Source of the DNA: Burkholderia cepacia GG4
Lineage (GTDB): Bacteria; Pseudomonadota; Gammaproteobacteria; Burkholderiales; Burkholderiaceae
Assembly: GCF_000292915.1 (NCBI RefSeq)
Contig: NC_018513.1
Span: forward strand, 2,666,001 to 2,730,000
Direction of reading: 5' to 3'
DNA: 64,000 bases
Positions within the stretch are counted from its first letter, which is position 1; each line of letters opens with the position of its first letter. The position numbers and the translations under genes were made by a program. The notes below the pieces were generated by a model. It was not told the DNA's origin. It ran no database searches and saw only the letters and a list, made by a program, of their open reading frames with translations. This document shows, piece after piece, positions 27,886 to 38,010 of the stretch.

Positions 27886-28806
27886 ATGACCGCCACCACC
27901 ACGCCGGCCGCCGCATCCGCCACCGCAGCACCGGGCCCGGTGTCGCCGCCCGCGCCGCGGATGGGCCGGCTGCGTACCGCGGACGGGCTCGAACTGGCGT
28001 CGTACCGCTGGCCGGCCCGCGACGGCACGGCGCCGCCGCGCGCGACGATCGCGCTCGTGCACGGCCTCGCCGAGCATGCGGGCCGCTACGCGGCGCTTGC
28101 GGCCAGACTGAACGCAGCCGGCATCGACGTGCTGGCGATCGATCTGCGCGGGCACGGCCAGTCGCCCGGCAAACGCGCGTGGGTCGAACGCTTCGACGGC
28201 TACCTGAACGATGCGGATGCGCTCGTTGCCGAAGCCGTCCGCAGCGCTACGCCGCTCTTCCTGATGGGACACAGCATGGGCGGCGCCGTCGCGGCGCTGT
28301 ATGCGATCGAACGCGTGCCGGCCCGCGGCCACGCGCTGGCGGGACTCGTGCTGTCGAGCCCGGCGCTTGCGCCGGGACGCGACGTGCCGCGCTGGATGCT
28401 CGCGATGAGCCGCTTCATCAGCCGTGCCTGGCCGACCTTCCCTGCCATCAGGATCGATGCGGCACTGCTGTCGCGCGATCCGGCCATCGTCGCAGCCAAT
28501 CGCGCCGATCCGCTCGTGCACCACGGCGCGGTGCCGGCGCGCACTGGCGCGGAAATCCTCGACGCGATGGCGCGCATCGAGCGCGGTCGCGGCGCACTGC
28601 GCATGCCGGTGCTCGTCTATCACGGCACCGACGACAAGCTGACCGAGCCCGACGGAAGCCGCGCGTTCGGTGCCCGCGTCGGTTCGGCCGATCGCACACT
28701 GACGCTATACGAAGGCGGGTTCCACGAAACGATGAACGATCTCGAGCGCGACCGCGTGATCGATACGCTGATCGCGTGGATCCACGCGCGCGTGCCGGCG
28801 CGCTGA
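27886..28806 (+). CDS. Alpha/beta hydrolase, monoacylglycerol lipase/lysophospholipase type
   Basis: 306 residues from the ATG at 27886, or 320 from 27844; the later start follows AGGGGACACG and is preferred. Nucleophile S130 in GHSMGG, acid in YHGTDDKLT and His in GGFHETMND complete the triad. IALVHGLAEHAGRYAALA and AIDLRGHGQSPGKRAWV match the serine aminopeptidase S33/lysophospholipase family. A Pro/Ala-rich N-terminal stretch precedes the domain. The substrate is unknown. Convergent with the HDAC-like gene. Confidence 0.88.
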   Translation: MTATTTPAAASATAAPGPVSPPAPRMGRLRTADGLELASYRWPARDGTAPPRATIALVHGLAEHAGRYAALAARLNAAGIDVLAIDLRGHGQSPGKRAWVERFDGYLNDADALVAEAVRSATPLFLMGHSMGGAVAALYAIERVPARGHALAGLVLSSPALAPGRDVPRWMLAMSRFISRAWPTFPAIRIDAALLSRDPAIVAANRADPLVHHGAVPARTGAEILDAMARIERGRGALRMPVLVYHGTDDKLTEPDGSRAFGARVGSADRTLTLYEGGFHETMNDLERDRVIDTLIAWIHARVPAR

Positions 28807-28812
28807 GCCCGC

Positions 28813-28834
28813 GCGGCCCGGCCACCCGGGCCGC
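28813..28834. terminator. Possible terminator hairpin between convergent genes
   Basis: GCGGCCCGG / CCGGGCCGC with a 4-nt loop fills the 31-bp gap between the hydrolase and the HDAC-like gene. No T-tract, so the assignment is weak. Confidence 0.35.
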
Positions 28835-28837
28835 CGG

Positions 28838-29761
28838 TCAGATGCCGGCGAGCACGCGCAGGTGGGCGACGACGCTGCGCCCTAGCGCGGACAGGTTGTA
28901 GCCGCCCTCGAGACAGCTCACGATGCGGCCCTGCGCGTGCCGGCGCGCAACATCGACGATCTGCGCGGTCAGCCATTCGAAATCGGCCTCGACGAGGCCA
29001 AGGTTACCGATGTCGTCCTCGCGATGCGCGTCGAAGCCGGCCGACACGAACAGCATTTGCGGCTTGAACGCGTCGAGACGCGGCAGCCAGAACATGTCGA
29101 CGGCTTCGCGGATCGCCATCCCGTTGCTGCGCGCGGGCATCGGCAGGTTGACCATGTTCGGCGCCTGGTGCTCGGCACCCGAGAACGGGTACAGCGGATG
29201 CTGGAAGAAGCTGCACATCAGCACGCGCTCGTCGTTCGCGAACGCGGCCTCGGTGCCGTTGCCGTGGTGCACGTCGAAATCGATGATCGCGACACGCTCG
29301 ATGCCGTGGACGTCGAGCGCATGTCTCGCGGCGATCGCGACGTTGTTGAAGAAACAGAAGCCCATCGCGCGCGCAGGTTCGGCATGATGGCCGGGCGGGC
29401 GAACGCTGCAGAACGCATTCGCGTAGCGGCCTTCGATCACTGCGTCGGTCGCCGCGATCGCGGCGCCTGCCGCACGCAGCGCGGCGCGCCACGTGTCGCG
29501 GTTCATCAGCGTGTCGGGATCGATCTCGACGTAGCCGTCGACGGGCGTCATGCTGCGGATGTAGTCGATGTGCGCCTGCGTATGCACGCGGCCGAGCGCC
29601 ACCTCGCTCGCGAACGGCGCAGTTTCATGCACGATCAAGTCGTCGATACGGCTCGCGATCAGCTGATCCTGGATCGCCGACAGTCGGGCCGGGCATTCAG
29701 GATGCCATTCCCCCATCTCGTGCAGCATGCAGTCGGGGTGCGTATAGAAGGCGGTTGCCAT
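28838..29761 (-). CDS. Histone deacetylase family protein (acetylpolyamine amidohydrolase-like)
   Basis: 307 residues, zinc-dependent deacetylase fold. Catalytic motifs RPPGHHAEPARAMGFCFFNN and IIDFDVHHGNGTEAAF supply the His pair and Asp/His zinc ligands; FVSAGFDAHREDDIGNL provides the second Asp, and the glycine loop is LEGGYNL. Bacterial members deacetylate polyamines, acetoin-related or small acyl substrates; the real one here is unknown. Confidence 0.92.
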   Translation of the reverse strand: MATAFYTHPDCMLHEMGEWHPECPARLSAIQDQLIASRIDDLIVHETAPFASEVALGRVHTQAHIDYIRSMTPVDGYVEIDPDTLMNRDTWRAALRAAGAAIAATDAVIEGRYANAFCSVRPPGHHAEPARAMGFCFFNNVAIAARHALDVHGIERVAIIDFDVHHGNGTEAAFANDERVLMCSFFQHPLYPFSGAEHQAPNMVNLPMPARSNGMAIREAVDMFWLPRLDAFKPQMLFVSAGFDAHREDDIGNLGLVEADFEWLTAQIVDVARRHAQGRIVSCLEGGYNLSALGRSVVAHLRVLAGI

Positions 29762-29929
29762 AAGCTGTCATCCGCGGCGCCGGGTGCGCCGCAGGTCTCC
29801 ATCAATGATGTCCATCGTCTGCCGCGAATTCGCCGCTAACTTACCACAACGGTGCGCTGCATCGCCCCGGCACGTCGGATGCGCGGGTATACTGCGCCGA
29901 ACCCCATCGCCCTGTCCGCCCGCTTCGAC

Positions 29930-31153
29930 ATGAATTCCAGCAAGCCTGCCGCCCTTCTCTCCGCGCTGTTCCGTGTTCGCGCTCCGCTCGTTGTCGCTGC
30001 CGTCGCCGCTACGCTGGCCGTCCCGCCCGCCGTCGCGCAGACGCAGCCCGCGAAGCCGTCCCGCACGCTCGTCGCGCAGGCACAGCCGCAGCAGCCGGCA
30101 CCGCAAGGCCAGACCTTCGAAGAGGAAATCGTCCCGCAGCGCTACGCGAACAACGCGAAGGTCGATGCGTTCATCGACGAGATGGTGAGCCGCAACGGCT
30201 TCGATTCCGCGAGCCTGCATGCGCTGTTCTCGCGCATCAGCTACTCGGCCACCGCCGTCAAGCTCGTGAAGCCCGCGCCGACGCCTTCGGTGAAGAACTG
30301 GCGCGTCTATCGTTCGCGCTTCATCGAGCCGATCCGCATCAATGCGGGCGTGAAATTCTGGAAGGCGAACCAGGCGACGCTGCAGCGCGCATCCGCGGAA
30401 TTCGGCGTGCCGCCCGAGGTGATCGTCGGCATCATCGGCGTCGAAACGATCTACGGCCGCTACATGGGCAACTTCCGCGTGCTCGACACGCTGACGACGC
30501 TCACGTTCGACTATCCGGACACGCCGAATCGCGACAGCCGCCAGGCAACCTTCCGCAAGAACCTCGAGGATTTCCTGGTCTGGACGCGCGACAACCAGCT
30601 CGACCCGACCACCGTGCTCGGCTCGTACACCGGCGCGGTCGGCATCCCGCAGTTCCTGCCGAGCAGCATCCGCGAGTATGCGGTCGACTACGATGGCGGC
30701 GGCCACGTCGATCTGCGCAGCAGTCCTGCCGATGCAATCGGCAGCGTCGCGAACTACCTGAAGCAGCACGGCTGGGAAACCGATCGCCCGGTGGTCTGGC
30801 AGATCACGCCCGACACCGGCAGCCTCGGCATTGCCCAGGCCGCCGCCGACGGCCAGCCCGAACCGCACTGGGCACTGTCGCAACTGCTGCGCGCAGGCAT
30901 GACGCTCAACGAGCCGATGGTCAACATCACCACTGAAGCCGGCACGCCGGTCACCGTGGTCGACCTGCCGTCGCCGGGGCGCGCGACCGAATACATGCTC
31001 GGCCTCAAGAACTTCTACGTGCTGACGCGCTACAACCGCAGTTTCTTCTATGCGCTCACCGTGTACCAGCTCGGCGAAGCCGTGAAGGCGGAGATGGAAG
31101 CGAGCGGCACGCTCCCGCTGCCCGCGGCGGACACGCAGGCGCCGGTGCAGTAA
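29930..31153 (+). CDS. mltB: Membrane-associated lytic murein transglycosylase B
   Basis: 407 residues. Exported (VVAAVAATLAVPPAVA), then a Pro/Gln linker, then the SLT2 domain. Catalytic E172 lies in VGIIGVETIYGRYMGN. Further family motifs are LGSYTGAVGIPQFLPSS and NRSFFYALTVYQLG. Cleaves peptidoglycan to 1,6-anhydro-muropeptides. No lipobox cysteine was found, so it may be periplasmic rather than lipid-anchored. TATACT at 29888-29893 is a likely -10. Start at 29930; the extension to 29852 is rejected because it precedes the signal peptide and overlaps the promoter. Confidence 0.93.
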   Translation: MNSSKPAALLSALFRVRAPLVVAAVAATLAVPPAVAQTQPAKPSRTLVAQAQPQQPAPQGQTFEEEIVPQRYANNAKVDAFIDEMVSRNGFDSASLHALFSRISYSATAVKLVKPAPTPSVKNWRVYRSRFIEPIRINAGVKFWKANQATLQRASAEFGVPPEVIVGIIGVETIYGRYMGNFRVLDTLTTLTFDYPDTPNRDSRQATFRKNLEDFLVWTRDNQLDPTTVLGSYTGAVGIPQFLPSSIREYAVDYDGGGHVDLRSSPADAIGSVANYLKQHGWETDRPVVWQITPDTGSLGIAQAAADGQPEPHWALSQLLRAGMTLNEPMVNITTEAGTPVTVVDLPSPGRATEYMLGLKNFYVLTRYNRSFFYALTVYQLGEAVKAEMEASGTLPLPAADTQAPVQ

Positions 31154-31173
31154 GCACGGCGGCCCGCACAAAG

Positions 31174-31203
31174 AAAAAGCGCCGCTCATGCGGCGCTTTT
31201 TTT
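31174..31203. terminator. Bidirectional intrinsic terminator
   Basis: AAAAAGCGCCGC / GCGGCGCTTTTT with a TCAT loop, between convergent mltB and cysM. Confidence 0.92.
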
Positions 31204-31234
31204 ATCGCGGGTGCCCCGTGGATGCCGTTCGGGC

Positions 31235-32137
31235 TCAGGCAGGAAACACGCCGGTCGACAGGTAGCGGTCGCCGCGATCGCAGATGATGAACACGATCGT
31301 CGCGTTCTCGACCTGGCGCGCGATGCGCATTGCGACTTCGCATGCGCCGCCCGACGAGATGCCGGCGAAAATACCTTCGACGGTCGCGAGCCGGCGCACC
31401 ATCGTTTCCGCCGCGGCCTGGCTCACGTTCTCGACGCGATCGACGCGGCTGCGATCGAAGATCGTCGGCATATAGGCTTCCGGCCATTTGCGGATGCCCG
31501 GAATGCGCGACCCCTCTTCCGGCTGTGCACCGACGATCTCGATCGCCGAATTCTGTTCCTTCAGATAACGCGACGTGCCCATGATCGTGCCGGTCGTGCC
31601 CATCGCCGACACGAAGTGCGTGATGCGCCCTTCGGTGTCGCGCCAGATCTCCGGACCCGTGCCTTCATAGTGCGCGATCGGATTGTCGGGGTTGCCAAAC
31701 TGATCGAGGATCACGCCCTTGCCTTCGCGCTGCATCTGCTCCGCGAGATCGCGCGCCAGTTCCATCCCGCCCTTCACGGGCGTCAGGATGATCTCGGCGC
31801 CGTAAGCGGCCATGCTCTGGCGACGCTCGACCGACAGGTCCTCCGGCATGATCAGCACCATCCTGTAGCCGCGGATCGCCGCGGCCATCGCGAGCGCGAT
31901 GCCCGTGTTGCCGCTCGTCGCCTCGATCAGCGTATCGCCCGGCTTGATGCGGCCACGCGCTTCGGCCTTGCTGATCATCGACAGCGCCGGGCGATCCTTC
32001 ACGGAACCGGCCGGATTGTTGCCTTCGAGCTTCGCGAGCACCACGTTGTTGCGTGCGCGAATCTCGTCGTCCGGCAGGCGGACCAGTTGCACGAGCGGCG
32101 TGTTGCCGATCGTGTCTTCGATAGTTTTGTAAGCCAT
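31235..32137 (-). CDS. cysM: Cysteine synthase B
   Basis: 300 residues, PLP enzyme making cysteine from O-acetylserine and sulfide or thiosulfate. The Schiff-base lysine K47 lies in NPAGSVKDR, and the phosphate/substrate loop is TSGNTG at 74-79. GISSGGA near the C-terminus binds the PLP phosphate. Motifs MPEDLSVERRQSM and the short length favour CysM over CysK. Start MAYKTIEDTIGNTPL at 32137; the longer frame to 32212 is rejected. Confidence 0.95.
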   Translation of the reverse strand: MAYKTIEDTIGNTPLVQLVRLPDDEIRARNNVVLAKLEGNNPAGSVKDRPALSMISKAEARGRIKPGDTLIEATSGNTGIALAMAAAIRGYRMVLIMPEDLSVERRQSMAAYGAEIILTPVKGGMELARDLAEQMQREGKGVILDQFGNPDNPIAHYEGTGPEIWRDTEGRITHFVSAMGTTGTIMGTSRYLKEQNSAIEIVGAQPEEGSRIPGIRKWPEAYMPTIFDRSRVDRVENVSQAAAETMVRRLATVEGIFAGISSGGACEVAMRIARQVENATIVFIICDRGDRYLSTGVFPA

Positions 32138-32271
32138 GGAGATACCGTGAGTGCGAGGCCGATCAATCGATCGATTGTAAACCAGCGCAGAGGCTCGCGC
32201 CGGCAACCCCATTACAACGATGGAATAGGCATGCCGGACGATTCACGATCGTGCACACACAGCATGCACGC

Positions 32272-32295
32272 AAAAAACCCGCGGCATGCCGCGGG
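32272..32295 (-). terminator. Intrinsic terminator of the ComEA-like gene
   Basis: Perfect 18-bp palindrome CCCGCGGCATGCCGCGGG followed on the minus strand by a six-base T run. Confidence 0.85.
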
Positions 32296-32356
32296 AAGCC
32301 GTCGCAACGACGGCGACTGAAGGAGCCTTTCGTCTCGTGCGCGTGACTGCTACGCG

Positions 32357-32701
32357 CTACTTCTGTGCAGTGCGGGCAGGCGCCGCGGCAGGTTTCGCCG
32401 CTGCCGGCTTGCCCGCGGCAGGCACCATCGCAGCCGAACCGGTTGCGCCGATCGTCAACCCCTCCTGCTGCAGGCGCTCGACCGTATGGCCGCCCATGCC
32501 TTTCACGCGCGACGCGAGATCGTCTGCATTCCTGAACGGGCCGCGTGCACCGCGCTCGTCAAGAATCGCCTTTGCCCGCGCGGGACCGATGCCCTTGATG
32601 CCGACGAGCGCATCCTCGTTCGCGGTGTTGACGTCGACGGCCGCCCAGGCCGACGCGATCGCGCCGAGCATCGCGGCTGCGGCAAACCATTTCCTGATCA
32701 T
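32357..32701 (-). CDS. ComEA-like helix-hairpin-helix exported protein
   Basis: 114 residues. Signal peptide (MIRKWFAAAAMLGAIASAWA), then the ComEA repeat: VDVNTANEDALVGIKGIGPARA, an HhH unit that binds DNA without sequence specificity, continuing to about residue 82. The tail is Ala/Pro/Lys-rich. In competent species such proteins bind incoming DNA in the periplasm; no other competence gene is in the window. It is transcribed alone from a short upstream gap beside hldD. Confidence 0.9.
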   Translation of the reverse strand: MIRKWFAAAAMLGAIASAWAAVDVNTANEDALVGIKGIGPARAKAILDERGARGPFRNADDLASRVKGMGGHTVERLQQEGLTIGATGSAAMVPAAGKPAAAKPAAAPARTAQK

Positions 32702-32774
32702 GTGCTGGATCTCCGATGAAAACGGTCGGCGGCTGCCGACCGTGAGACCCAGTCTATCGATGCAACGCTTGCGT

Positions 32775-33767
32775 TTAAACCTGGCCGGACAGCCAACGCA
32801 CGTAGCGGTCGACACCTTCCTGTACGGTCAGGAACGACGCGTCGTAGCCGGCCGCGCGCAGCTTCGTCTGGTCGGCCTGCGTGAAGCACTGGTACTTGCC
32901 GCGCAGCGCATCGGGGAACGGCACGTACTCGATCAGACCTTGCTCGACCTGCTGCGCAAGCGTCAGCGGCGGCTGGTTGTCGAGCGCGCGCAGCGTGTTC
33001 ACGACCGACGACGCGATGTCGTTGAACGGTTGTGCACGGCCGGTGCCGAGATTGAAGATGCCCGACTTCTCCGGATGATCGAAGAAGAACAGGTTGACCT
33101 TGGCGACGTCCTCGACCGACACGAAGTCGCGCGTCTGCTCGCCCGGCGCATAACCGTTGTACTCGCCGAACAGCTTGACCTTGCCTTCCGCGCGGAACTG
33201 GTTGAAGTTGTGGAACGCGACCGACGCCATGCGACCCTTGTGCGTCTCGCGCGGGCCGTACACGTTGAAGTAGCGGAACCCGGCGATCTGGCTCTTCGCG
33301 CTCGGCAACACGCGGCGGATCACCTGGTCGAACAGGAACTTCGAATAGCCGTAGACGTTCAGCGGCGCCTCGACTTCACGCTCCTCGACGAAACGCGTCG
33401 AGCCGCCGTAGATCGCAGCCGACGACGCGTACAGGAACTGCGCGCCCTGCGCGAGGCACGCATCGAGCACCGCGCGGCTGTAGCGGAAGTTGTTGTCCAT
33501 CATGTAGCGGCCGTCGGTTTCCATCGTGTCCGAACAGGCGCCTTCGTGGAACACCGCGCGTACCTTGCCGAATTCGCCGCGCGTGAAGCGTTCGACGAAT
33601 TCCGTCTTGTCGAGATAGTCGTCGATCTCGCAATCGACGAGGTTGCGGAACTTGTCCGCGCGCGTCAGATTGTCGACCGCGATGATGCGCGTTTCGCCGC
33701 GCTCGTTGAGCGCCTTGACGATGTTCGCGCCGATAAAACCGGCCGCGCCGGTGACGATGATGGTCAT
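32775..33767 (-). CDS. hldD: ADP-L-glycero-D-manno-heptose 6-epimerase
   Basis: 330 residues, Rossmann SDR enzyme: GAAGFIG binds NADP near the N-terminus and Y139xxxK143 (YGYSK) is catalytic. Motifs [18 protein letters not shown] and [11 protein letters not shown] are typical. Makes the L-heptose donor for LPS inner core, downstream of hldA. Start at 33767 ([11 protein letters not shown]). Confidence 0.97.
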   Translation of the reverse strand: MTIIVTGAAGFIGANIVKALNERGETRIIAVDNLTRADKFRNLVDCEIDDYLDKTEFVERFTRGEFGKVRAVFHEGACSDTMETDGRYMMDNNFRYSRAVLDACLAQGAQFLYASSAAIYGGSTRFVEEREVEAPLNVYGYSKFLFDQVIRRVLPSAKSQIAGFRYFNVYGPRETHKGRMASVAFHNFNQFRAEGKVKLFGEYNGYAPGEQTRDFVSVEDVAKVNLFFFDHPEKSGIFNLGTGRAQPFNDIASSVVNTLRALDNQPPLTLAQQVEQGLIEYVPFPDALRGKYQCFTQADQTKLRAAGYDASFLTVQEGVDRYVRWLSGQV

Positions 33768-33831
33768 GGTCGTTCTGCCTGAAAAATGACGAGACACTCG
33801 TGCGGCGCGCTCGTCGCGCCGCCGAGTGCGC

Positions 33832-34782
33832 TCAGTGAAACAGTTCGTCGTAGTCTACCGTGGCCGTACCGAGCTTGCCGACCACGATGCCCGCCGCGCG
33901 GTTCGCGAGCACGACGGCATCGACGAGCGGCACGCCTGCGCCAAGCATCGTCGCGACCGTCGCGATCACGGTATCGCCCGCGCCGGACACGTCATACACC
34001 TCGCGCGCGAGCGCCGGCGCGTGCAGCTCGCCCGTTGCGGAAAAGAGCGTCATCCCCTCTTCCGAACGCGTGAGCAGCAACGCATCGAGATCGAGTTCCG
34101 CGCGCAGCTTCGCGACACGCGCACGCAGGTCGTCTTCCGATTGCCATTGACCGACGACCTCGCGCAGCTCCGCGCGATTCGGCGTGATCAGCGATGCGCC
34201 GCGATAGCGCTCCCAGTCGCCGCCCTTCGGATCGACGAGCACCGGCTTGCCGGCCGCGCGTGCCTTCTCGATCATCGTCGTCACATGCGTGAGGCCGCCT
34301 TTCGCGTAATCCGACATCAGCACGACGTCGTGCTGCGGCAGCAGCGCATCGAAACGCGCGAGCCCCGCCAGCAGCACCTCGTGCGTCGGCATCGCCTCGA
34401 AGTCGACGCGCAACAGCTGTTGCTGGCGCGCGAGCACGCGCAGCTTGATCGTCGTCGGCAGCGACGCATCGCGCTCCAGATGAGGCGTCACGCCGCTGCT
34501 GTCGAGCAGCTCGACGATCCGCTCGCCGGGCTCGTCGCAGCCGACCACGCACAAGAGCCCGGCCTGACCGCCGAGCGTGACGGCGTTGCGCGCGACGTTG
34601 GCCGCGCCGCCGAGCCGCTCTTCCTGACGCTGCACGTGCACGACGGGTACCGGTGCTTCCGGCGAAATGCGGTCGACGTTGCCGAACCAGTAGCGGTCGA
34701 GCATCACGTCACCGACGACGAGCACACGCGACCGCGCGAGCTGCGCGCGCGGTACCGGCATCACTTCGCGAAGGGTAGTCAT
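33832..34782 (-). CDS. hldA: D-glycero-beta-D-manno-heptose-7-phosphate kinase
   Basis: 316 residues, PfkB-family kinase domain only (RfaE domain I), so the adenylyltransferase HldC must be elsewhere. Motifs [14 protein letters not shown], the GGAANVARN substrate region and [13 protein letters not shown] with the catalytic Asp. Starts at 34839 and 34821 would overlap the end of ugd; 34782 leaves 7 bp and fits family length. Second step of ADP-heptose synthesis. Confidence 0.94.
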   Translation of the reverse strand: MTTLREVMPVPRAQLARSRVLVVGDVMLDRYWFGNVDRISPEAPVPVVHVQRQEERLGGAANVARNAVTLGGQAGLLCVVGCDEPGERIVELLDSSGVTPHLERDASLPTTIKLRVLARQQQLLRVDFEAMPTHEVLLAGLARFDALLPQHDVVLMSDYAKGGLTHVTTMIEKARAAGKPVLVDPKGGDWERYRGASLITPNRAELREVVGQWQSEDDLRARVAKLRAELDLDALLLTRSEEGMTLFSATGELHAPALAREVYDVSGAGDTVIATVATMLGAGVPLVDAVVLANRAAGIVVGKLGTATVDYDELFH

Positions 34783-34789
34783 CGTGCGC

Positions 34790-36190
34790 TCATCCACGAG
34801 GAAGGGACTGGGGACCGACATGCGGGCGTCCGATCGCATGGTAGTCGATGCCGAGTTCGGCCATCGCGTCGGGCTCGTACAGGTTGCGCCCGTCGAAGAT
34901 GACCGGCGCCTTCAGCTCCGCCTTCAGGCGCGTGAAGTCCGGGCTCCTGAATTCCTTCCACTCGGTGACGATCACGAGCGCATCCGCAGCCGTCACGGCC
35001 GCGTCCTGCGTATCGACGAAGTGCAGGCGCGCCAGCGCCTCGGAGCCTTCGCCGAGATCGAGCGCGAACACGCGGCGCGCCTCGTCGATCGCGACCGGGT
35101 CGTACGCGCGCACGGTCGCGCCGCGCCCAAGCAGCGCCGCGATCAGACGACGGCTCGGCGCCTCGCGCATGTCGTCCGTGTTCGGCTTGAATGCGAGCCC
35201 CCAGACCGCGAATTCGCGGCCGGTCAGGTCCGTGCCGAAGCGCTGTTCGATCTTGCCGATCAGCACATCCTTCTGCGCGTAGTTGGCCGCCTCGACGGCC
35301 TCCAGGATGCGCAGCGGCTGGCCGTTCTCGCTGGCGGTGCGGATCAGCGCCTGCACATCCTTCGGGAAGCACGAGCCGCCGTAACCGACGCCCGCGTACA
35401 GGAAGTGATAACCGATGCGCGGATCGGAGCCGATGCCGCGGCGCACGGCCTCGATGTCGGCGCCGACCTTGTCGGCGAGATTCGACATCTCGTTCATGAA
35501 CGAGATACGCGTCGCGAGCATCGCGTTCGCCGCGTATTTCGCGAATTCCGCCGAACGCACGTCCATGTAGATCGTGCGTTCGTGATTGCGGTTGAACGGT
35601 GCGTAAAGCTTCTTCATCTTCTCGCGCGCAACCGTGCCCGTCTCGTCGTCGTCGACGCCGATGATAATCCGATCCGGGCGCATGAAGTCCTCGACGGCCG
35701 CCCCCTCCTTCAGGAACTCGGGATTCGACACGACCGAGAAGCGATGCGCGACGCTGCCCGCGAGCCCGCGCGCACCCAGCGCCTCGTCGACCACGCCGCG
35801 CACGCGCTGCGCAGTGCCGACCGGCACCGTCGACTTGTCGACGATCACCTTGAAGCCTGTCATGTGACGGCCGATGTTGCGCGCGGCCTCGAGCACGTAT
35901 TGCAGATCGGCCGAGCCGTCCTCGTCGGGCGGCGTGCCGACCGCGATGAACTGGATCTCGCCGTGCGCGACACTCGCCTCGATGTCGGTCGAGAAGCGCA
36001 GGCGCCCTGCCGCGCGGTTGCGCGCAATGATGTCCAGCAGCCCCGGTTCGTGAATCGGCATGCCGCCGTTGTTCAGGATGTCGATCTTGCGCTGATCGAC
36101 ATCCAGGCAGAAGACGTCGTGACCGATCTCGGCGAGACAGGAACCCGTGACAAGACCGACATAGCCGGTGCCGATGATGGTGATTTTCAT
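34790..36190 (-). CDS. ugd: UDP-glucose 6-dehydrogenase
   Basis: 466 residues. Two-step NAD-dependent oxidation of UDP-glucose to UDP-glucuronate. NAD motif [12 protein letters not shown] at 7-18, catalytic C274 in [11 protein letters not shown]-terminal UDP-binding domain with [18 protein letters not shown]-GlcA feeds L-Ara4N modification of lipid A and exopolysaccharide in Burkholderia. Between lapB and hldA on the same strand. Confidence 0.96.
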   Translation of the reverse strand: MKITIIGTGYVGLVTGSCLAEIGHDVFCLDVDQRKIDILNNGGMPIHEPGLLDIIARNRAAGRLRFSTDIEASVAHGEIQFIAVGTPPDEDGSADLQYVLEAARNIGRHMTGFKVIVDKSTVPVGTAQRVRGVVDEALGARGLAGSVAHRFSVVSNPEFLKEGAAVEDFMRPDRIIIGVDDDETGTVAREKMKKLYAPFNRNHERTIYMDVRSAEFAKYAANAMLATRISFMNEMSNLADKVGADIEAVRRGIGSDPRIGYHFLYAGVGYGGSCFPKDVQALIRTASENGQPLRILEAVEAANYAQKDVLIGKIEQRFGTDLTGREFAVWGLAFKPNTDDMREAPSRRLIAALLGRGATVRAYDPVAIDEARRVFALDLGEGSEALARLHFVDTQDAAVTAADALVIVTEWKEFRSPDFTRLKAELKAPVIFDGRNLYEPDAMAELGIDYHAIGRPHVGPQSLPRG

Positions 36191-36280
36191 AGATGTTCCG
36201 GTACTTCCCGGTAATTGACTAACTTGGCCGCCGGGCCGGACCCGGCGGCAACCGCAGCACGTCGGCGCCGCACGCCGCGA

Positions 36281-37453
36281 TCAGCCCGGCATTGCCGGTT
36301 CGACGCGGCGCGGCGCATAGGTTTCCCATCCGCTGCATCCAGGGCACTGCCAGTAGAAGAGCCGTGCCCGGAAACCGCAATTCTGGCACGTATAGCGTGG
36401 CAGATTTTTGGTGCGCTGCCTGATCAGCGTGCGCATCATTTCAAGTTCCTTACGACGCAGCTCGTCGGCGGCCGCGATCTGCGCGTCGAGCAGGTGCAGC
36501 ATTCCCGACAGGTTCGGCGACTTCTCCATCTGCGTGCGCGCAAGCGTATGCGCCGCGTCCTGGCCACGCAACCCGGCGATGTGCTGGTACGCGATATCGA
36601 GCAGGTCGTTCGACGGATAGCGGTCGACGTAGCTCATCAGCAGTTCAGCGCCCTCGACCGTCTTGCCGAGCGCGACGTAGGCCTTCATCAGCTTGTCGGC
36701 GACGAGCGGCAAATAGGCCGGATTCTGCGCTTCCACGCGCTTCCAGTGCTCGATCGCCGCAGCGGGATTGCCCGCCGCTGCCGCGGCATCGCCGGACAGG
36801 ATCGTCGCACGGACGTTCTGCGGGTTCGCGGCAAGCGCGAGCTTCAACTGCTCGGCCGCTGCCGCGGCGTCCTTGCGCTGCAGCGCGTCCTGCGCGAGTT
36901 CGCAGTGGAACTGCGCGATTTCGGTGCCGAGCGGCTTGTCGCTCATCGACTCGATGCGCTTCGCGGTATCGATCGACTTGTTCCAGTCCTTCTCGATCTC
37001 GTAGATCGTCAGCAGCGCCCGCTGCGCACCCAGCGCGTAATCGCCGTCGGCGAGCCGGTGGAACGCCTCCTCTGCGCGATCGAGCAGGCCGGCCTTCAGG
37101 AAATCCTGACCGAGTTCGTACAGCGCGTGATCGCGCTCGTTGACCGGCAGGTCCGTGCGGCTCAGCAGGTTCTGGTGCACGCGGATCGCGCGGTCCGTTT
37201 CGCCGCGGCGGCGAAACAGGTTGCCGAGCGCGAAGTGCAGCTCGACCGTTTCGGGGTCGAGCTTCGCGACCTCGATGAACGCGTCGATCGCCTTGTCCGG
37301 TTGTTCGTTCAACAGAAAGTTCAGGCCGCGGAAATACGACCGCGGCAGGTTGGCGCTCTCCGACAGGAGATTCTTCAGGTCATAGCGTGACGCCGCCCAG
37401 CCGAGCGCGAACGCCACCGGAATCGCGAGCAACCACCAGAAATCCAGATCCAT
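36281..37453 (-). CDS. lapB: Lipopolysaccharide assembly protein B
   Basis: 390 residues, inner-membrane anchored (MDLDFWWLLAIPVAFALGWA), with a cytoplasmic TPR array (about 35-350) and a C-terminal rubredoxin-type zinc module (CQNCG and CPGC). In E. coli LapB (YciM) regulates LpxC turnover by FtsH and so balances LPS with phospholipid. It follows lapA on the same strand, 53 bp downstream. Confidence 0.96.
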   Translation of the reverse strand: MDLDFWWLLAIPVAFALGWAASRYDLKNLLSESANLPRSYFRGLNFLLNEQPDKAIDAFIEVAKLDPETVELHFALGNLFRRRGETDRAIRVHQNLLSRTDLPVNERDHALYELGQDFLKAGLLDRAEEAFHRLADGDYALGAQRALLTIYEIEKDWNKSIDTAKRIESMSDKPLGTEIAQFHCELAQDALQRKDAAAAAEQLKLALAANPQNVRATILSGDAAAAAGNPAAAIEHWKRVEAQNPAYLPLVADKLMKAYVALGKTVEGAELLMSYVDRYPSNDLLDIAYQHIAGLRGQDAAHTLARTQMEKSPNLSGMLHLLDAQIAAADELRRKELEMMRTLIRQRTKNLPRYTCQNCGFRARLFYWQCPGCSGWETYAPRRVEPAMPG

Positions 37454-37506
37454 GCGAAATATCGAAGCAGAGACGAAAACCGCGCGATGGTCGCGCGGCA
37501 TCCGTG

Positions 37507-37800
37507 TTAAATGACGGGCGGCATCGGCGGCTGGTCGACGATGGCCGGGGTTTCACGTGCCGCGCGCAGATCGCGCTTCAGGCGCCCGTTCTCGAGACGC
37601 AGGCGGAAGATCGCGGGCAGCGCGGACAGCAGGCCAGCCAGCAGCCCCACGACGAAGAACGCGAGGCCGATCAGGATCAGCGGCGCTTGCCATGTATAGC
37701 CGGCCAGGAAATTCAGCGTCGCGGTTTGCGTATTGGCCAGCGCGAGCACCAGCAGCAGCACGAACACCAATACCCGGATCAGCCAGACGATAAACTTCAT
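37507..37800 (-). CDS. lapA: LapA domain membrane protein
   Basis: 97 residues. Two transmembrane helices (IVWLIRVLVFVLLLVLALAN and LILIGLAFFVVGLLAGLLS) then a basic cytoplasmic coiled tail, the DUF1049/LapA layout. Partner of LapB. AAAGAGAGGG ribosome site; a -10-like TACAAT on the minus strand at 37868-37873 suggests its own promoter after the ihfB terminator. Confidence 0.92.
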   Translation of the reverse strand: MKFIVWLIRVLVFVLLLVLALANTQTATLNFLAGYTWQAPLILIGLAFFVVGLLAGLLSALPAIFRLRLENGRLKRDLRAARETPAIVDQPPMPPVI

Positions 37801-37937
37801 GAAGCCCTCTCTTTGTTGAGGTGTGCCGTGACGCGCGACTCCCCTTCGCGGCGCCGAATCGACCCGTATTGTAAAGGAAGCGTTCCGCGTCACCGCACAT
37901 CCTGCGCGCGGGCGTTGCGGCACGGCCGCCGGAAATG

Positions 37938-37966
37938 AAAAAAGCGCCCGCAAGGGGCGCTTTTTT
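37938..37966 (-). terminator. Intrinsic terminator after ihfB
   Basis: AAAAAAGCGCCC / GGGCGCTTTTTT with a GCAAG loop; ends the rpsA-ihfB transcript before lapA. Confidence 0.9.
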
Positions 37967-38010
37967 CTTTCAGCCTTCGCCGGACAGGTTCCGGGCAAAC
38001 CGAACGACGC

